Assembly: GCF_024752355.1 (NCBI RefSeq)
Contig: NZ_JANTHZ010000009.1
Span: 124,001 to 188,000, forward strand
DNA: 64,000 nt
Reading direction: 5' to 3'
DNA from: Ancylobacter mangrovi
Lineage (GTDB): Bacteria; Pseudomonadota; Alphaproteobacteria; Rhizobiales; Xanthobacteraceae
Shown: in pieces, positions 36,039 through 44,679 of the stretch
Numbering within the stretch: position 1 is the stretch's first letter
How the letters are laid out: each line of letters begins with the position of its first letter
Notes under the pieces: model-generated
The model's database searches: none
What the model saw: only the letters and a program-made list of their open reading frames with translations
Told to the model about the DNA's origin: nothing
Translations under genes and position numbers: made by a program

Positions 36039-38815
36039 TTCATCGCCTCCTGATGGGTTGGGTTCGCCTGGGATGGGTTCGCCCTCTCGGGCATCGGTTC
36101 CGCCGGACCGGCGGCTTCGTCGGCCGCTTCCACCGCCTCGTCGGCGGGTTCGGCGGCAGGTGCAGCACGCTCGGTCCCGACCAGCTTCGCTCCCTCGAAT
36201 GTCAGCACCTGATCGAACGCCGATACATCGTCGTCATTCGATTGCGTGACGATGACAGTCTTCCCGGCCATGGCCTCCAAGATGTTGTTCATGATCATAT
36301 GCGCCTCGGATGCGCCAAAGCTAGAGAGCGCGTCGTCGAGAATGAGAATATCGGGGTGCCGCAAGGTGGCGCGCGCGAGCTGCACCGTGGCGCGCTGCGG
36401 TGCGGAGAGCAGACGGCCGCCCGGCCCGGCCTCCTGATCGAGGCCCTTGGAGACCACGAAGGACTCGAGGCCGAGCTCGGTCAGCACTTCCGCCGCCCCG
36501 GCGACGAGCCGGTCGCGCGCATGCGCCTTGCCGTAGCGGATGCGGCCGAACAGCAGGTTGTCGCGGATGGTGGCGCCCGGCATCAGCTTCTTGGTGTCGT
36601 AGAATTCGATCTCGCCGGTGTCCTGCGCCGGCAGGAACTGGCGGAAGCTGCGCCGCGCGCGCAGCACGCGCTCAACCAGCCGGTCGTCGATCAGGTTGAG
36701 GCGGTGCTGCGGCTCGACATACATCAGCGCGTAGCCGATCAGCTTGTCGCGCACCTCGGCGGGAAACTGCCGGCGCTGGCCGCGCTGCCAGGAGGATTCC
36801 ACCTTCGGCCAGAGCTCGTTCAGCTCGGCGTCGTCGACGAAGGAATAGCGCTCGCGCAGAGGGTTGTTGGCGGCGAGGCCCTGAAACGCCTCGGCGACCG
36901 TCTCGACCATCTTCAGGCCGATCGTGGTCAGCGGCCCGGACAGCGCCTCCGCCGAGATGATCGAGCGCACGAACGGGTCGTAGGGCAGGTTCTCCGGCGT
37001 GAAGCGCTGGCCGATCGAGACGCCGAACAGCAGGTTCTCGCCGATCGTCGCGTTGGTGTTGAAGCGCTTGGGCTGGAACGACTCCACATAGTCGGCGATG
37101 CCGAGCTCGGCGTAATGGGCGAGGATCGCGCCGCGCGCGTTCAGCATTCGCTCGGCGACATCAGGCGAGAGGTCGCTGCCGAGCCGGCTCGACAGGCCGA
37201 CGCGGAAGATGTCGTCATAGCCGTCCACCACCCGCAGCGCCTGGATGATGGCGGCATCCAGCTCGTGCGGCCCGGACAGGCCGAGGCTGCCATAGTCGAC
37301 CCAGTCGATGTCCGGCGAGACCACGGGATTGTCGGTCTTCAGCGCCTCGTCGCGCCAGTAGCGATCGAAGGCGCTCTTCGGGTCCTCCGGCGTCGGCAGG
37401 GCCCGGCGCAGCGCGAGGACGAGGTTGTCGCGGATGGTGCCGGACATGATGTAGGGCTCGCCCGAGACGTAGAGCATGGTCGCACTCGCCATACGGTCGG
37501 ACATGCTGGAGAGCTCGTGCCCGCCCAGCGTGATGCTGCCCTGGTAGTCCGTGATCTGGCGCCCGATCACCTTCGGCAGAATGTCGCGCCCACTGCCGGC
37601 GGGCCCGACGATGGCGATCCGTCCCGGCCGGCTGATGGCGGCCGACATGCGGTCGATCTGCACCAGCCCGCGCCCGCTCACCACGCGCAGCCCGACCGCC
37701 GTGATCGGCGCGTCCGGCGCGACCGGCGTCGGATCCTCCTCGGGCTCGTTGTCGAGCAGGAAGTCCTTGGCGAAGGCGCCGACCACCTGCTCGTACTTCA
37801 CCGTCACGTCGTTGCGCTGCTGGTCCCAGTCGATCAGCTCCTTGATCGGCGTGGGCAGGTCGCGATAGGCGGCGATCACGGCCACGAGCTGGCCGATGTC
37901 GAGCCGCCCCTGAAGCGCGAGATAGCCGCCCAGCGTGTAGAAGATGAAGGGTGTGAGCTGGGCCAGCAGGTTGTTGAGGTACTTCACCGCGAACTTGCGC
38001 CGGTAGAGCCGCAGCCGGATGTCGAACAGCGTGCCGAGCCGCTGGCCGATCTCGGCGCCGCTGTAGCGCGTGACGCCATAGGCGTGGAGCGCGGGCGCCG
38101 CCTCGATCATCTCGCCGATGCGCCCGGCCAGCACGCGCGATTCGAGCTGGCGCATCCGCCCGAGCCGGATCTGCTCGCGGCGCAGATGCGGAATGACGAT
38201 GCCCTGCACCACGATCAGCGACAGCGCCAGCGTGCCCAGCCACATGTTCTGTACCAGGATGAACGCCATGGCGGTGATCGCCTGGGTGCCGAGGAAGGCC
38301 GGCGTGATGAAGGCCTCGCCGAAGAAGCCGCCGATCGGCTCCACCTCGTCCTTGATCATCGAGGTGACTTCGGCGGACTTGGTGGTGCGCACGTCTTCCG
38401 GGCGGAAGCGCATCACCATCGAGAACAGCTCGAACCGCAGGCGGCGCAGCATGCGCTCGCCGAGAATGCCCTTGCGGATGTTGATGACGTACTTGAACCA
38501 GCCGTTGATGAGGGTCAGCACGAGGAACAGCAGGCTTAGCGCAAGCAGATAGGGAAGCTGCGACAGCATCCAGCCGTCGCTGAGGTCGAAACTGTAGCCG
38601 CCCAGAAAGTTCGGCAGCGTGAGTGTGAAGTGGAACAGCAGGGCCTTGTCCTGGCCATGCGAGAACACGCTGCCCTGGATCGCCTCGTTGACGATGCGCT
38701 TGGGCACATCGAGCGACCACCAGTAGAAGGGCAGCGACGCCACGACGTAGAACAGCACGATGATCTGCTCGCGCCGGCTGTGCTGCCAGACGTAACGGAA
38801 GAAGTTGACGTACAA
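36035..38815 (-). CDS. ABC-exporter-like membrane protein with degenerate NBD
   Basis: About 926 residues if TTG 38815 is the start; a GTG at 38899 would add 28 residues but leave only 38 bp to the divergent gene. Residues about 15-320 form an ABC exporter-type membrane domain. From about 395 comes an NBD with every hallmark altered: Walker A GPAGSGRD (Lys to Arg, Ser/Thr to Asp), signature LSAPQ, Walker B ending LILDD without the catalytic Glu, and Gln in place of the H-loop His (VTQSN). The Walker A to signature distance is about 400 residues instead of about 110, and the segment TIxxNL occurs three times (near 459, 590 and 749). The C-terminus is an acidic Ala/Pro tail. Its function is unknown; it is probably not an ATP-driven pump. 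Confidence 0.82.
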   Translation of the reverse strand: MYVNFFRYVWQHSRREQIIVLFYVVASLPFYWWSLDVPKRIVNEAIQGSVFSHGQDKALLFHFTLTLPNFLGGYSFDLSDGWMLSQLPYLLALSLLFLVLTLINGWFKYVINIRKGILGERMLRRLRFELFSMVMRFRPEDVRTTKSAEVTSMIKDEVEPIGGFFGEAFITPAFLGTQAITAMAFILVQNMWLGTLALSLIVVQGIVIPHLRREQIRLGRMRQLESRVLAGRIGEMIEAAPALHAYGVTRYSGAEIGQRLGTLFDIRLRLYRRKFAVKYLNNLLAQLTPFIFYTLGGYLALQGRLDIGQLVAVIAAYRDLPTPIKELIDWDQQRNDVTVKYEQVVGAFAKDFLLDNEPEEDPTPVAPDAPITAVGLRVVSGRGLVQIDRMSAAISRPGRIAIVGPAGSGRDILPKVIGRQITDYQGSITLGGHELSSMSDRMASATMLYVSGEPYIMSGTIRDNLVLALRRALPTPEDPKSAFDRYWRDEALKTDNPVVSPDIDWVDYGSLGLSGPHELDAAIIQALRVVDGYDDIFRVGLSSRLGSDLSPDVAERMLNARGAILAHYAELGIADYVESFQPKRFNTNATIGENLLFGVSIGQRFTPENLPYDPFVRSIISAEALSGPLTTIGLKMVETVAEAFQGLAANNPLRERYSFVDDAELNELWPKVESSWQRGQRRQFPAEVRDKLIGYALMYVEPQHRLNLIDDRLVERVLRARRSFRQFLPAQDTGEIEFYDTKKLMPGATIRDNLLFGRIRYGKAHARDRLVAGAAEVLTELGLESFVVSKGLDQEAGPGGRLLSAPQRATVQLARATLRHPDILILDDALSSFGASEAHMIMNNILEAMAGKTVIVTQSNDDDVSAFDQVLTFEGAKLVGTERAAPAAEPADEAVEAADEAAGPAEPMPERANPSQANPTHQEAMK

Positions 38816-38937
38816 GCCTTTACGCCTTTCGGACGCGGAGATTAGGATCGACCGACCTACATAGGAACTGATCGGCTCGAACGCACGCCGGCTCACCACA
38901 CGATGACGATATTAACACGATCGCGGGACCTAGCGGC

Positions 38938-39966
38938 ATGACGAGATTTCTCCCGCGGCGCGCCGCGACGACCGTGGTCTCTTGCGCCGCCGCGCTCGCC
39001 GCCCTTGCCGCGCCGGCGGGCGCCCAGCAGGCCGGCGCCCAACCGACCGACGGTCGCGACATGGTGCTGTTCGACGGATTCGAGGACACTAGCTTCGCCC
39101 CCGGCGGCGGGCTTTTCTACAAGAAGAATCGCGAGCAGGGCGCCGGCTCCTACACCTTCGAGAGCGAGGTCGTGCGTTCCGGCAAGCAGGCGATCGACCT
39201 CTCCGTGCGCTCGCAGTGCAAGCAGGTCAACGGCCTGTGCAGCGAGCGCGCCGAGGTGTGGGAGAAGCCCGAGGTGCTGGTGCTCTATGGCGAGCCGGTC
39301 TGGTACGCCTTCTCCATGCAGATGGCGCAGCCCATCCCCACCGAGCGGCACCGCTATGTGATGGCGCAGTGGAAGCGGGAGATCGATCCCGGCGCCGATG
39401 GCGACTTCAGCCCGCTGCTGGCGCTGCGGATGATCGACGGGCGCATCGCCGTCACCGTCGACACCGACCAGGCGACCTTCACGGCCACCGGCTGCCAGCC
39501 CGGCGACACGCCGGCCTCGACGCCGGACAGCTTTTCGCAGTTCCGCAGCCTCGTGGCGCTGGGCGCGGGCGGCACCAGCACCGAGACGGCGAAGGCCGCC
39601 GGCTTCACCGGCTGCACGCAGGACCAGCGGGTGACGGCCCGCGGCGGCGAGATCCCTGCCCTCACCTCCGGCTGGATCGACTTCGTGTTCCAGGTGAAAC
39701 CCGGCCCGAACGGCGACGGGCGGATCGACATCCTCGCCAACGGCGCCTGGGTCGCCACCGTCGAGGGCACGATCGGCCACAAGGGCGACGGGCTCGGCAG
39801 CCACATGTACTTCAAGTTCGGCCCCTACCGGGCCGGCCAGGACGGGGAGTGGCGCATCTACTACGACGATTTCCGCCGCGGCCCGAACTGCACCGACGTG
39901 GCGCCGGAGAAGGTCTGCGCGCAGGTGACCGCCAGCGCGGGCGGCGTCAGCAGCGCTACGCCTTGA
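38938..39966 (+). CDS. Secreted heparin-lyase-I-like polysaccharide lyase family protein
   Basis: 342-residue exported protein. The signal peptide covers about residues 1-29 (cleavage near PAGA-Q). The jelly-roll signature of the heparin lyase I-like/PL20 family is visible: LCSERAEVWEKPE, then WYAFSMQM, RYVMAQWKRE and the late block SHMYFKFGPYR. Predicted to bind or cleave an acidic polysaccharide outside the cytoplasm; the catalytic residues cannot be fixed by eye. It diverges from the degenerate ABC operon across an AT-richer gap of about 120 bp, and its 3' end overlaps the convergent dehydrogenase gene by 11 bp. Confidence 0.8.
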   Translation: MTRFLPRRAATTVVSCAAALAALAAPAGAQQAGAQPTDGRDMVLFDGFEDTSFAPGGGLFYKKNREQGAGSYTFESEVVRSGKQAIDLSVRSQCKQVNGLCSERAEVWEKPEVLVLYGEPVWYAFSMQMAQPIPTERHRYVMAQWKREIDPGADGDFSPLLALRMIDGRIAVTVDTDQATFTATGCQPGDTPASTPDSFSQFRSLVALGAGGTSTETAKAAGFTGCTQDQRVTARGGEIPALTSGWIDFVFQVKPGPNGDGRIDILANGAWVATVEGTIGHKGDGLGSHMYFKFGPYRAGQDGEWRIYYDDFRRGPNCTDVAPEKVCAQVTASAGGVSSATP

Positions 39967-41299
39967 CCAGCCCCGCCGGCGCGAGACCGAGCCGGGCGAA
40001 CACGTTGCGCGTGTCGACCAGCACCCGCGCATGGGCGGCGACGAGCGCATAGTCCACCTCGTCATGGTCGGTCGCCACCAGCACCGCGTCGAAGCCGGCG
40101 ATGCCCTCGGGGGTCAGATCGATCGAGCGCTTGCCCGAGAGGCGCTGGTGCCGCCGCGTCGGCGGCAGGGCGGCCACGAACGGGTCGTGGAACTCGCACA
40201 GCCCGCCGCGCTCGTCGATCAGCTCCATCAGCTTCAGCGCCGGGCTCTCGCGCACGTCGTCGACGTTCTTCTTGTAGGCGGCGCCCAGCACCAGGATGCG
40301 CGCGCCCGAGAGCCCTCGCCCGCCCTGCATGTCCAGCGCCTCGGCGAGGCGGTCGACGACGTGATAGGGCATGCGGGTGTTGATCTGGCCGGCGAGCTCG
40401 ATGAACCGCGTCTCGATGTCGAACTCGCGCGCCTTCCAGGTGAGGTAGAACGGGTCGATCGGGATGCAGTGCCCGCCCAGCCCCGGCCCGGGATAGAAGG
40501 GCATGAAGCCGAACGGCTTGGTGCCTGCCGCCTCGATCACCTCCCAGATGTCGATGCCCATCGCGCCGTAGACGGTCTTCAGCTCGTTCACCAGCGCGAT
40601 GTTGACCGAGCGGAAGATGTTCTCCGTCAGCTTCACCGCCTCGGCGACCTGGGTGGACGACACCGGCACCACGCGCGAGACCAGCGGGCGATAGAGCGCC
40701 TGCGCGAGCGCGCCGGCCACCTCGCCGTCGCCGCCGACGACCTTCGGGATGGTCGCGGTCGAGAAGCTGGCATTGCCCGGGTCCTCGCGCTCCGGCGAGA
40801 AGGCGAGGAACACGTCGCGCCCCGCGACGAGGCCGGCCTCCTCGAGGATCGGCTTCACCACCTCGACCGTGGTGCCCGGCCATGTGGTCGATTCCAGCAC
40901 CACGAGCTGGCCGGGGCGCAGCGTGCGGGCGATGGCGCGGGCGGTCTCTACCACGAAGGAGAGATCCGGCTCGCGCTGGCGGGTCAGCGGCGTCGGCACG
41001 CAGACGATGATGGCATCGCAGTCGCCGAGCCGGGCGAAATCCTCCGTCACCTCGAAGCGCCCGGTGGCGAGCGCCGCCTCCATGCGCGCCGCGGGGATGT
41101 ACTTGATCACCTGCCGGCCGGCCGCGATCTCCGCCACGCGGCGCGGGTTGATGTCGAAGCCGACGACCGGGAAGCCGGCCTCCACCGCGACCAGCGCCAG
41201 CGGCAGGCCGACATAGCCGAGGCCGATGACGCCGATCCTCGCCTCCTTCGCCGCGATGCGCGCTTCGAGAATGGCGGCGGGGTCGGCTGCAGCGGTCAT
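39956..41299 (-). CDS. Nucleotide sugar dehydrogenase (UDP-N-acetylhexosamine 6-dehydrogenase type)
   Basis: 447-residue NAD+-dependent enzyme that oxidises the C6 alcohol of a UDP-sugar to a uronic acid. The Rossmann motif is IGVIGLGYVGLPLA, and the catalytic Cys sits in GPGLGGHCIPIDPFYL. The sequence is nearest the WbpA/WecC branch (UDP-GlcNAc or UDP-ManNAc) rather than UDP-glucose dehydrogenase, judged from KYIPAARMEAAL and SPEREDPGN. The ATG at 41299 is preferred over an upstream start that adds 27 low-complexity residues. It supplies precursors for acidic surface glycans; glmS and glmU elsewhere in the window make UDP-GlcNAc. Confidence 0.88.
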   Translation of the reverse strand: MTAAADPAAILEARIAAKEARIGVIGLGYVGLPLALVAVEAGFPVVGFDINPRRVAEIAAGRQVIKYIPAARMEAALATGRFEVTEDFARLGDCDAIIVCVPTPLTRQREPDLSFVVETARAIARTLRPGQLVVLESTTWPGTTVEVVKPILEEAGLVAGRDVFLAFSPEREDPGNASFSTATIPKVVGGDGEVAGALAQALYRPLVSRVVPVSSTQVAEAVKLTENIFRSVNIALVNELKTVYGAMGIDIWEVIEAAGTKPFGFMPFYPGPGLGGHCIPIDPFYLTWKAREFDIETRFIELAGQINTRMPYHVVDRLAEALDMQGGRGLSGARILVLGAAYKKNVDDVRESPALKLMELIDERGGLCEFHDPFVAALPPTRRHQRLSGKRSIDLTPEGIAGFDAVLVATDHDEVDYALVAAHARVLVDTRNVFARLGLAPAGLVKA

Positions 41300-41407
41300 A
41301 GGGACACTCGGAAGGAGAAGGGCGCGGCGGGGGCGCGGGAGCTCGACGGCTGGTCTAGCCTCGGCGGCGCCGCCGCACAACGCCCGCGGGCGGCGGATTT
41401 TTCGCGT

Positions 41408-42196
41408 TCACCCGATGCGTGGCGCCGGCGGGTGGCCGGCGATCAGCAGCAGGTCGCTCTCGTCCTTGAGGCTCACGCCGGTGAGGCGGCGCGCCAGTGC
41501 CTCCTTGAGCAGCCAGGCGAGCTTGAAGGCGGCGTGCTCATGCGAAAGCCCCGCCCCGCGCACGTTCGAGATGCAGTTGCGCTCGGCGTCCGTGCGCCCG
41601 ACCTTCGGCGCGAAGGTGAGGTAGAGGCCGAGGCTGTCCGGCGAGGACAGGCCCGGCCGCTCGCCGATGAGCATCACCACCGCCCGGGCGCCGAGAATCT
41701 CGCCGGCCTCGTCGCCGAGCGCAACCCGTGCCTCGGACGCGATCACCACCGGCCCGGTGCTCCACCCCTCCTCGGCGATGCGCGCCTTGAAGGCGGCGAG
41801 GAAGGCCGGCGCCTGCGCGTGGGCCGCGGTCGAGGACAGGCCGTCGGCGATCACGATGGCGAGGTCCGGCGCCGTGCCGGCGAAAGGCGCAAGCGCGGCG
41901 CGCCCCTCCTCCGACAGCCGGCGCCCGAGGTCGGGGCGGCGCAGATAGGCCTCGCGCGCCGGCGCGGCGGAGGTCACCGCCACCGTTTCGAAGCCGAGGC
42001 CGGCGACGTCGCGGGCCATCGCCTCCGGATCGAACGGCGAATGCACCGCGTCGCGCGCCTGCGCATGGGCGAGCGCGAAGCGCAGCACCTCGCGCGTCGG
42101 CAGCCCTGCCCCGGCGCGCCCGAGCGCGATGCGGGCCGGCGTGGCGCGCCCGAGCTTCGCCCAGGCGTCCTCGATCACATAGGCGTCCTTCGTCAT
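41408..42196 (-). CDS. eutC: Ethanolamine ammonia-lyase small subunit EutC
   Basis: Small (light) subunit of the adenosylcobalamin-dependent ethanolamine ammonia-lyase, 262 residues. Recognisable blocks are RIALGRAGAGLPTREVLRFALAHAQARDAVH, the family opening, IVIADGLSSTAAHAQ, and ERNCISNVRGAGLSHEHAA near the cobalamin side. With EutB it splits ethanolamine to acetaldehyde and ammonia. It starts 8 bp after the eutB stop. No microcompartment shell, eutA reactivase or transporter gene adjoins it. Confidence 0.93.
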   Translation of the reverse strand: MTKDAYVIEDAWAKLGRATPARIALGRAGAGLPTREVLRFALAHAQARDAVHSPFDPEAMARDVAGLGFETVAVTSAAPAREAYLRRPDLGRRLSEEGRAALAPFAGTAPDLAIVIADGLSSTAAHAQAPAFLAAFKARIAEEGWSTGPVVIASEARVALGDEAGEILGARAVVMLIGERPGLSSPDSLGLYLTFAPKVGRTDAERNCISNVRGAGLSHEHAAFKLAWLLKEALARRLTGVSLKDESDLLLIAGHPPAPRIG

Positions 42197-42204
42197 GTCG
42201 GCCC

Positions 42205-43593
42205 TCACGCGGCGAGGTTGGGCATGACGGACAGCAGCCGGTTCGCCGCGCCCTGCGGCTTCAGCCGGCCATCCGGCCCGGTGATGCCCATGGACTGCAG
42301 CCACGCCTCGAATTCCGGCGCGCGCTTCAGCTCCAGCACGTCGCGCAGGTAGAGCTGGTCGTGGAACGAGGTGGACTGGTAGTTCAGCATCACGTCGTCG
42401 GAGCCGGGAATGCCCATGATGTAGGTCACGCCGGCGGCGCCCAACAGCGTCATCAGCGTGTCCATGTCGTTCTGGTCGGCCTCGGCGTGGTTGGTGTAGC
42501 AGACGTCGCAGCCCAGCGGCACGCCCATCAGCTTGCCGCAGAAATGGTCCTCGAGCCCGGCGCGGATGATCTGCTTGCCGTCATAGAGATATTCCGGGCC
42601 GATGAAGCCGACCACGGTGTTGACCAGCAGCGGCTTGAACGGGCGCGCCACCGCATAGGCGCGCGCCTCCAGCGTCTGTTGGTCGACGCCGTGATGCGCG
42701 CCGGCCGAGAGCGCCGAGCCCTGCCCGGTCTCGAAATACATGACGTTCTCGCCGAGCGTGCCGCGCTTCAGCGACAGCGCCGCCTCGTAGCCCTCCTGCA
42801 AGGTCGCGAGCGAGATGCCGAAGGAACTGTTGGCGCCCTGCGTGCCCGCGACCGACTGGAAGACGAGGTCCACCGGCACGCCCCGCGCGATCACCTCGGT
42901 CGAGGTGGTGACGTGGGTGAGCACGCAGGACTGGGTCGGGATCTCGAAGCGCTGGATGATGTCGTCGACCAGCTTCAGCAACTCCGCCAGCACCGGCACG
43001 CTGTCCGACGCCGGGTTGATGCCGATCACCGCGTCGCCGCAGCCATAGAGCAGCCCGTCGAGGATCGAGGCGGTGATGCCGGCGGCATCGTCGGTCGGGT
43101 GGTTCGGCTGCAGGCGCACCGCCATGGTGCCGGGCAGGCCGATGGTGTTGCGGAACTTGGTGACCACGCGGCACTTCTTCGCCACCGCGATCAGGTCCTG
43201 GTTGCGCATCAGCTTCGACACCGCCGCCGCCATCTCCGGCGTGATGCCGGGGGCGAGCGCGGCGAGCGTCGGCGCGTCGGCGGCGTCCGACAGCAGGAAG
43301 TCGCGGAAGTCGCCGACGGTCATGTGCGCGACGGCCATGAAGGCGGCGCCGTCATGGCTGTCGACGATCAGCCGCGTCACCTCGTCGATCTCGTAGGGCA
43401 CCAGCGCCTCGCCGAGGAAGGCCTTGAGCGGCACGTCGGCGAGGCACATGCGCGCCGCGATGTTCTCCTCCGCCGACGAGGCGGCGATGCCCGCCAGCAT
43501 GTCGCCCGAGCGCACCGGCGTCGCCTTCGCCATCAGCTCCTTCAGGTCGCGGAACGCATAGGAGTTCGAGCCGGCAAGCTGACGGTAGACCAT
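42205..43593 (-). CDS. eutB: Ethanolamine ammonia-lyase large subunit EutB
   Basis: Large catalytic subunit, 462 residues, the usual length. The TIM barrel is recognisable from the stretches IGINPASDSVPVLAELLKLVDDI and VLTHVTTSTEVIARG, with ETGQGSALSAGAHHGVDQQTLEARAYAVARPF further on. The Glu in FETGQGSALSAGAHHG contacts substrate. ATG 43593 is supported by the family N-terminus (VYRQLAGSNSYAFRDLKEL). It needs B12. The upstream gap of 212 bp to the divergent hydrolase must hold the promoter, but no clear boxes were found. Confidence 0.95.
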   Translation of the reverse strand: MVYRQLAGSNSYAFRDLKELMAKATPVRSGDMLAGIAASSAEENIAARMCLADVPLKAFLGEALVPYEIDEVTRLIVDSHDGAAFMAVAHMTVGDFRDFLLSDAADAPTLAALAPGITPEMAAAVSKLMRNQDLIAVAKKCRVVTKFRNTIGLPGTMAVRLQPNHPTDDAAGITASILDGLLYGCGDAVIGINPASDSVPVLAELLKLVDDIIQRFEIPTQSCVLTHVTTSTEVIARGVPVDLVFQSVAGTQGANSSFGISLATLQEGYEAALSLKRGTLGENVMYFETGQGSALSAGAHHGVDQQTLEARAYAVARPFKPLLVNTVVGFIGPEYLYDGKQIIRAGLEDHFCGKLMGVPLGCDVCYTNHAEADQNDMDTLMTLLGAAGVTYIMGIPGSDDVMLNYQSTSFHDQLYLRDVLELKRAPEFEAWLQSMGITGPDGRLKPQGAANRLLSVMPNLAA

Positions 43594-43805
43594 GAAGCGC
43601 CCTTCGCAATGAGCCTCGCGCCGCGCGGCGGTCGGCGCGACCGTTGAAAATCTAACCCGCCCGCCTGGACCGTCAAAGGCCGAGTTGCCGGCCCGGCCCG
43701 CGCGCACCCCTGGGCTGGCGCACAGCATGCCAAGGCTGGACGACCCGCGCGGGGGGAGCTAGGAGGCGGGGCAAATAACGCGAACCGCGCCGGGAGACTC
43801 GCACC

Positions 43806-44552
43806 ATGGCCACCTTCATCCTCATCCACGGCTCCTGGCACTGGGGCGGCTGCTTCCAGAAGGTCGCCAACCTGCTCGGCGCGGCCGGCCATGCGGTGAT
43901 CGCGCCCGACCTCGCCAGCCACGGCTTCGACCCCACGCCGACGGCGGCGGTGAGCGACATCGCGGTCTATGCCGCGCCGGCGCGCGAGGCGCTGGAGGCG
44001 ATCGAGGGCAAGGCGATCCTGGTCGGTCATTCGGTCGGCGGGGCGACCTGCAGCTGGCTCGGCGAGGAGATGCCCGAGCGCATCGCCGCCCTCGTCTACC
44101 TGACCGGCTTCATGGCCCCGAATGGGCGGACCGCCCGCGACTTCGTGATGACGCCGACCTACCTCAAGGACCCGGCGATCGTGGAGACGCAGGGCATGCT
44201 GCGGCTCGGCAAGGAAGGGCTCGGCCTCGACCTGAGCAAGCCGGACCTCATCGCCCGCTCGCTCTATTCAGACTGCACCCGGCACGACATCGAGCGTGCC
44301 ATGGCGAACCTCGTGCGCGTCACCCCGCACGCGCCCTTCGCCGCGGTGTCGGCGATCACCCCGCACCGTTTCGGCAAGCTGCGGCGCCACTACATCGAAT
44401 GCCTGCAGGACCACGGCCTGCCGCTGCCGGTGCAGCGCGAGATGCAGGCGGCGGTGCCGGGCGCGCATGTGCACCAGCTCGACACCGGCCATTCGCCCTT
44501 CCTGAGCGCGCCGGAAGCGCTGGCGGACGTCCTGCTCGACATCGCCGACTGA
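43806..44552 (+). CDS. Alpha/beta hydrolase (methylesterase/hydroxynitrile lyase-like)
   Basis: 248-residue alpha/beta hydrolase resembling plant methylesterase/SABP2-like and bacterial relatives. The N-terminal oxyanion strand is FILIHGSWHWGGCFQKV, the nucleophile elbow GHSVGG, and the catalytic His lies near the end in LDTGHSPFLSAPEAL. No signal peptide is present. The substrate is unknown; short-chain esters are likely. It is flanked by eutB (divergent) and the ureohydrolase gene (127 bp downstream, same strand), with no evidence of a shared pathway. Confidence 0.88.
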   Translation: MATFILIHGSWHWGGCFQKVANLLGAAGHAVIAPDLASHGFDPTPTAAVSDIAVYAAPAREALEAIEGKAILVGHSVGGATCSWLGEEMPERIAALVYLTGFMAPNGRTARDFVMTPTYLKDPAIVETQGMLRLGKEGLGLDLSKPDLIARSLYSDCTRHDIERAMANLVRVTPHAPFAAVSAITPHRFGKLRRHYIECLQDHGLPLPVQREMQAAVPGAHVHQLDTGHSPFLSAPEALADVLLDIAD

Positions 44553-44679
44553 GCGGCGCCGGCAGCGCCTGCGGCCTCGAAAGAAAGCGGCATCCGACGA
44601 AGGGAGGGGACAGAATCCCCCTCCCCCATTGTGCGCCGCACAGCTAGTCTGGCGCCGGATTGCAGCAGACGAGGCGACG

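Noticed and set aside
41371..41405. GC-rich hairpin followed by five to six T residues between eutC and the UDP-sugar dehydrogenase gene
   Set aside because: The T-run lies on the plus strand, but both flanking genes run on the minus strand, so it does not fit as their terminator.
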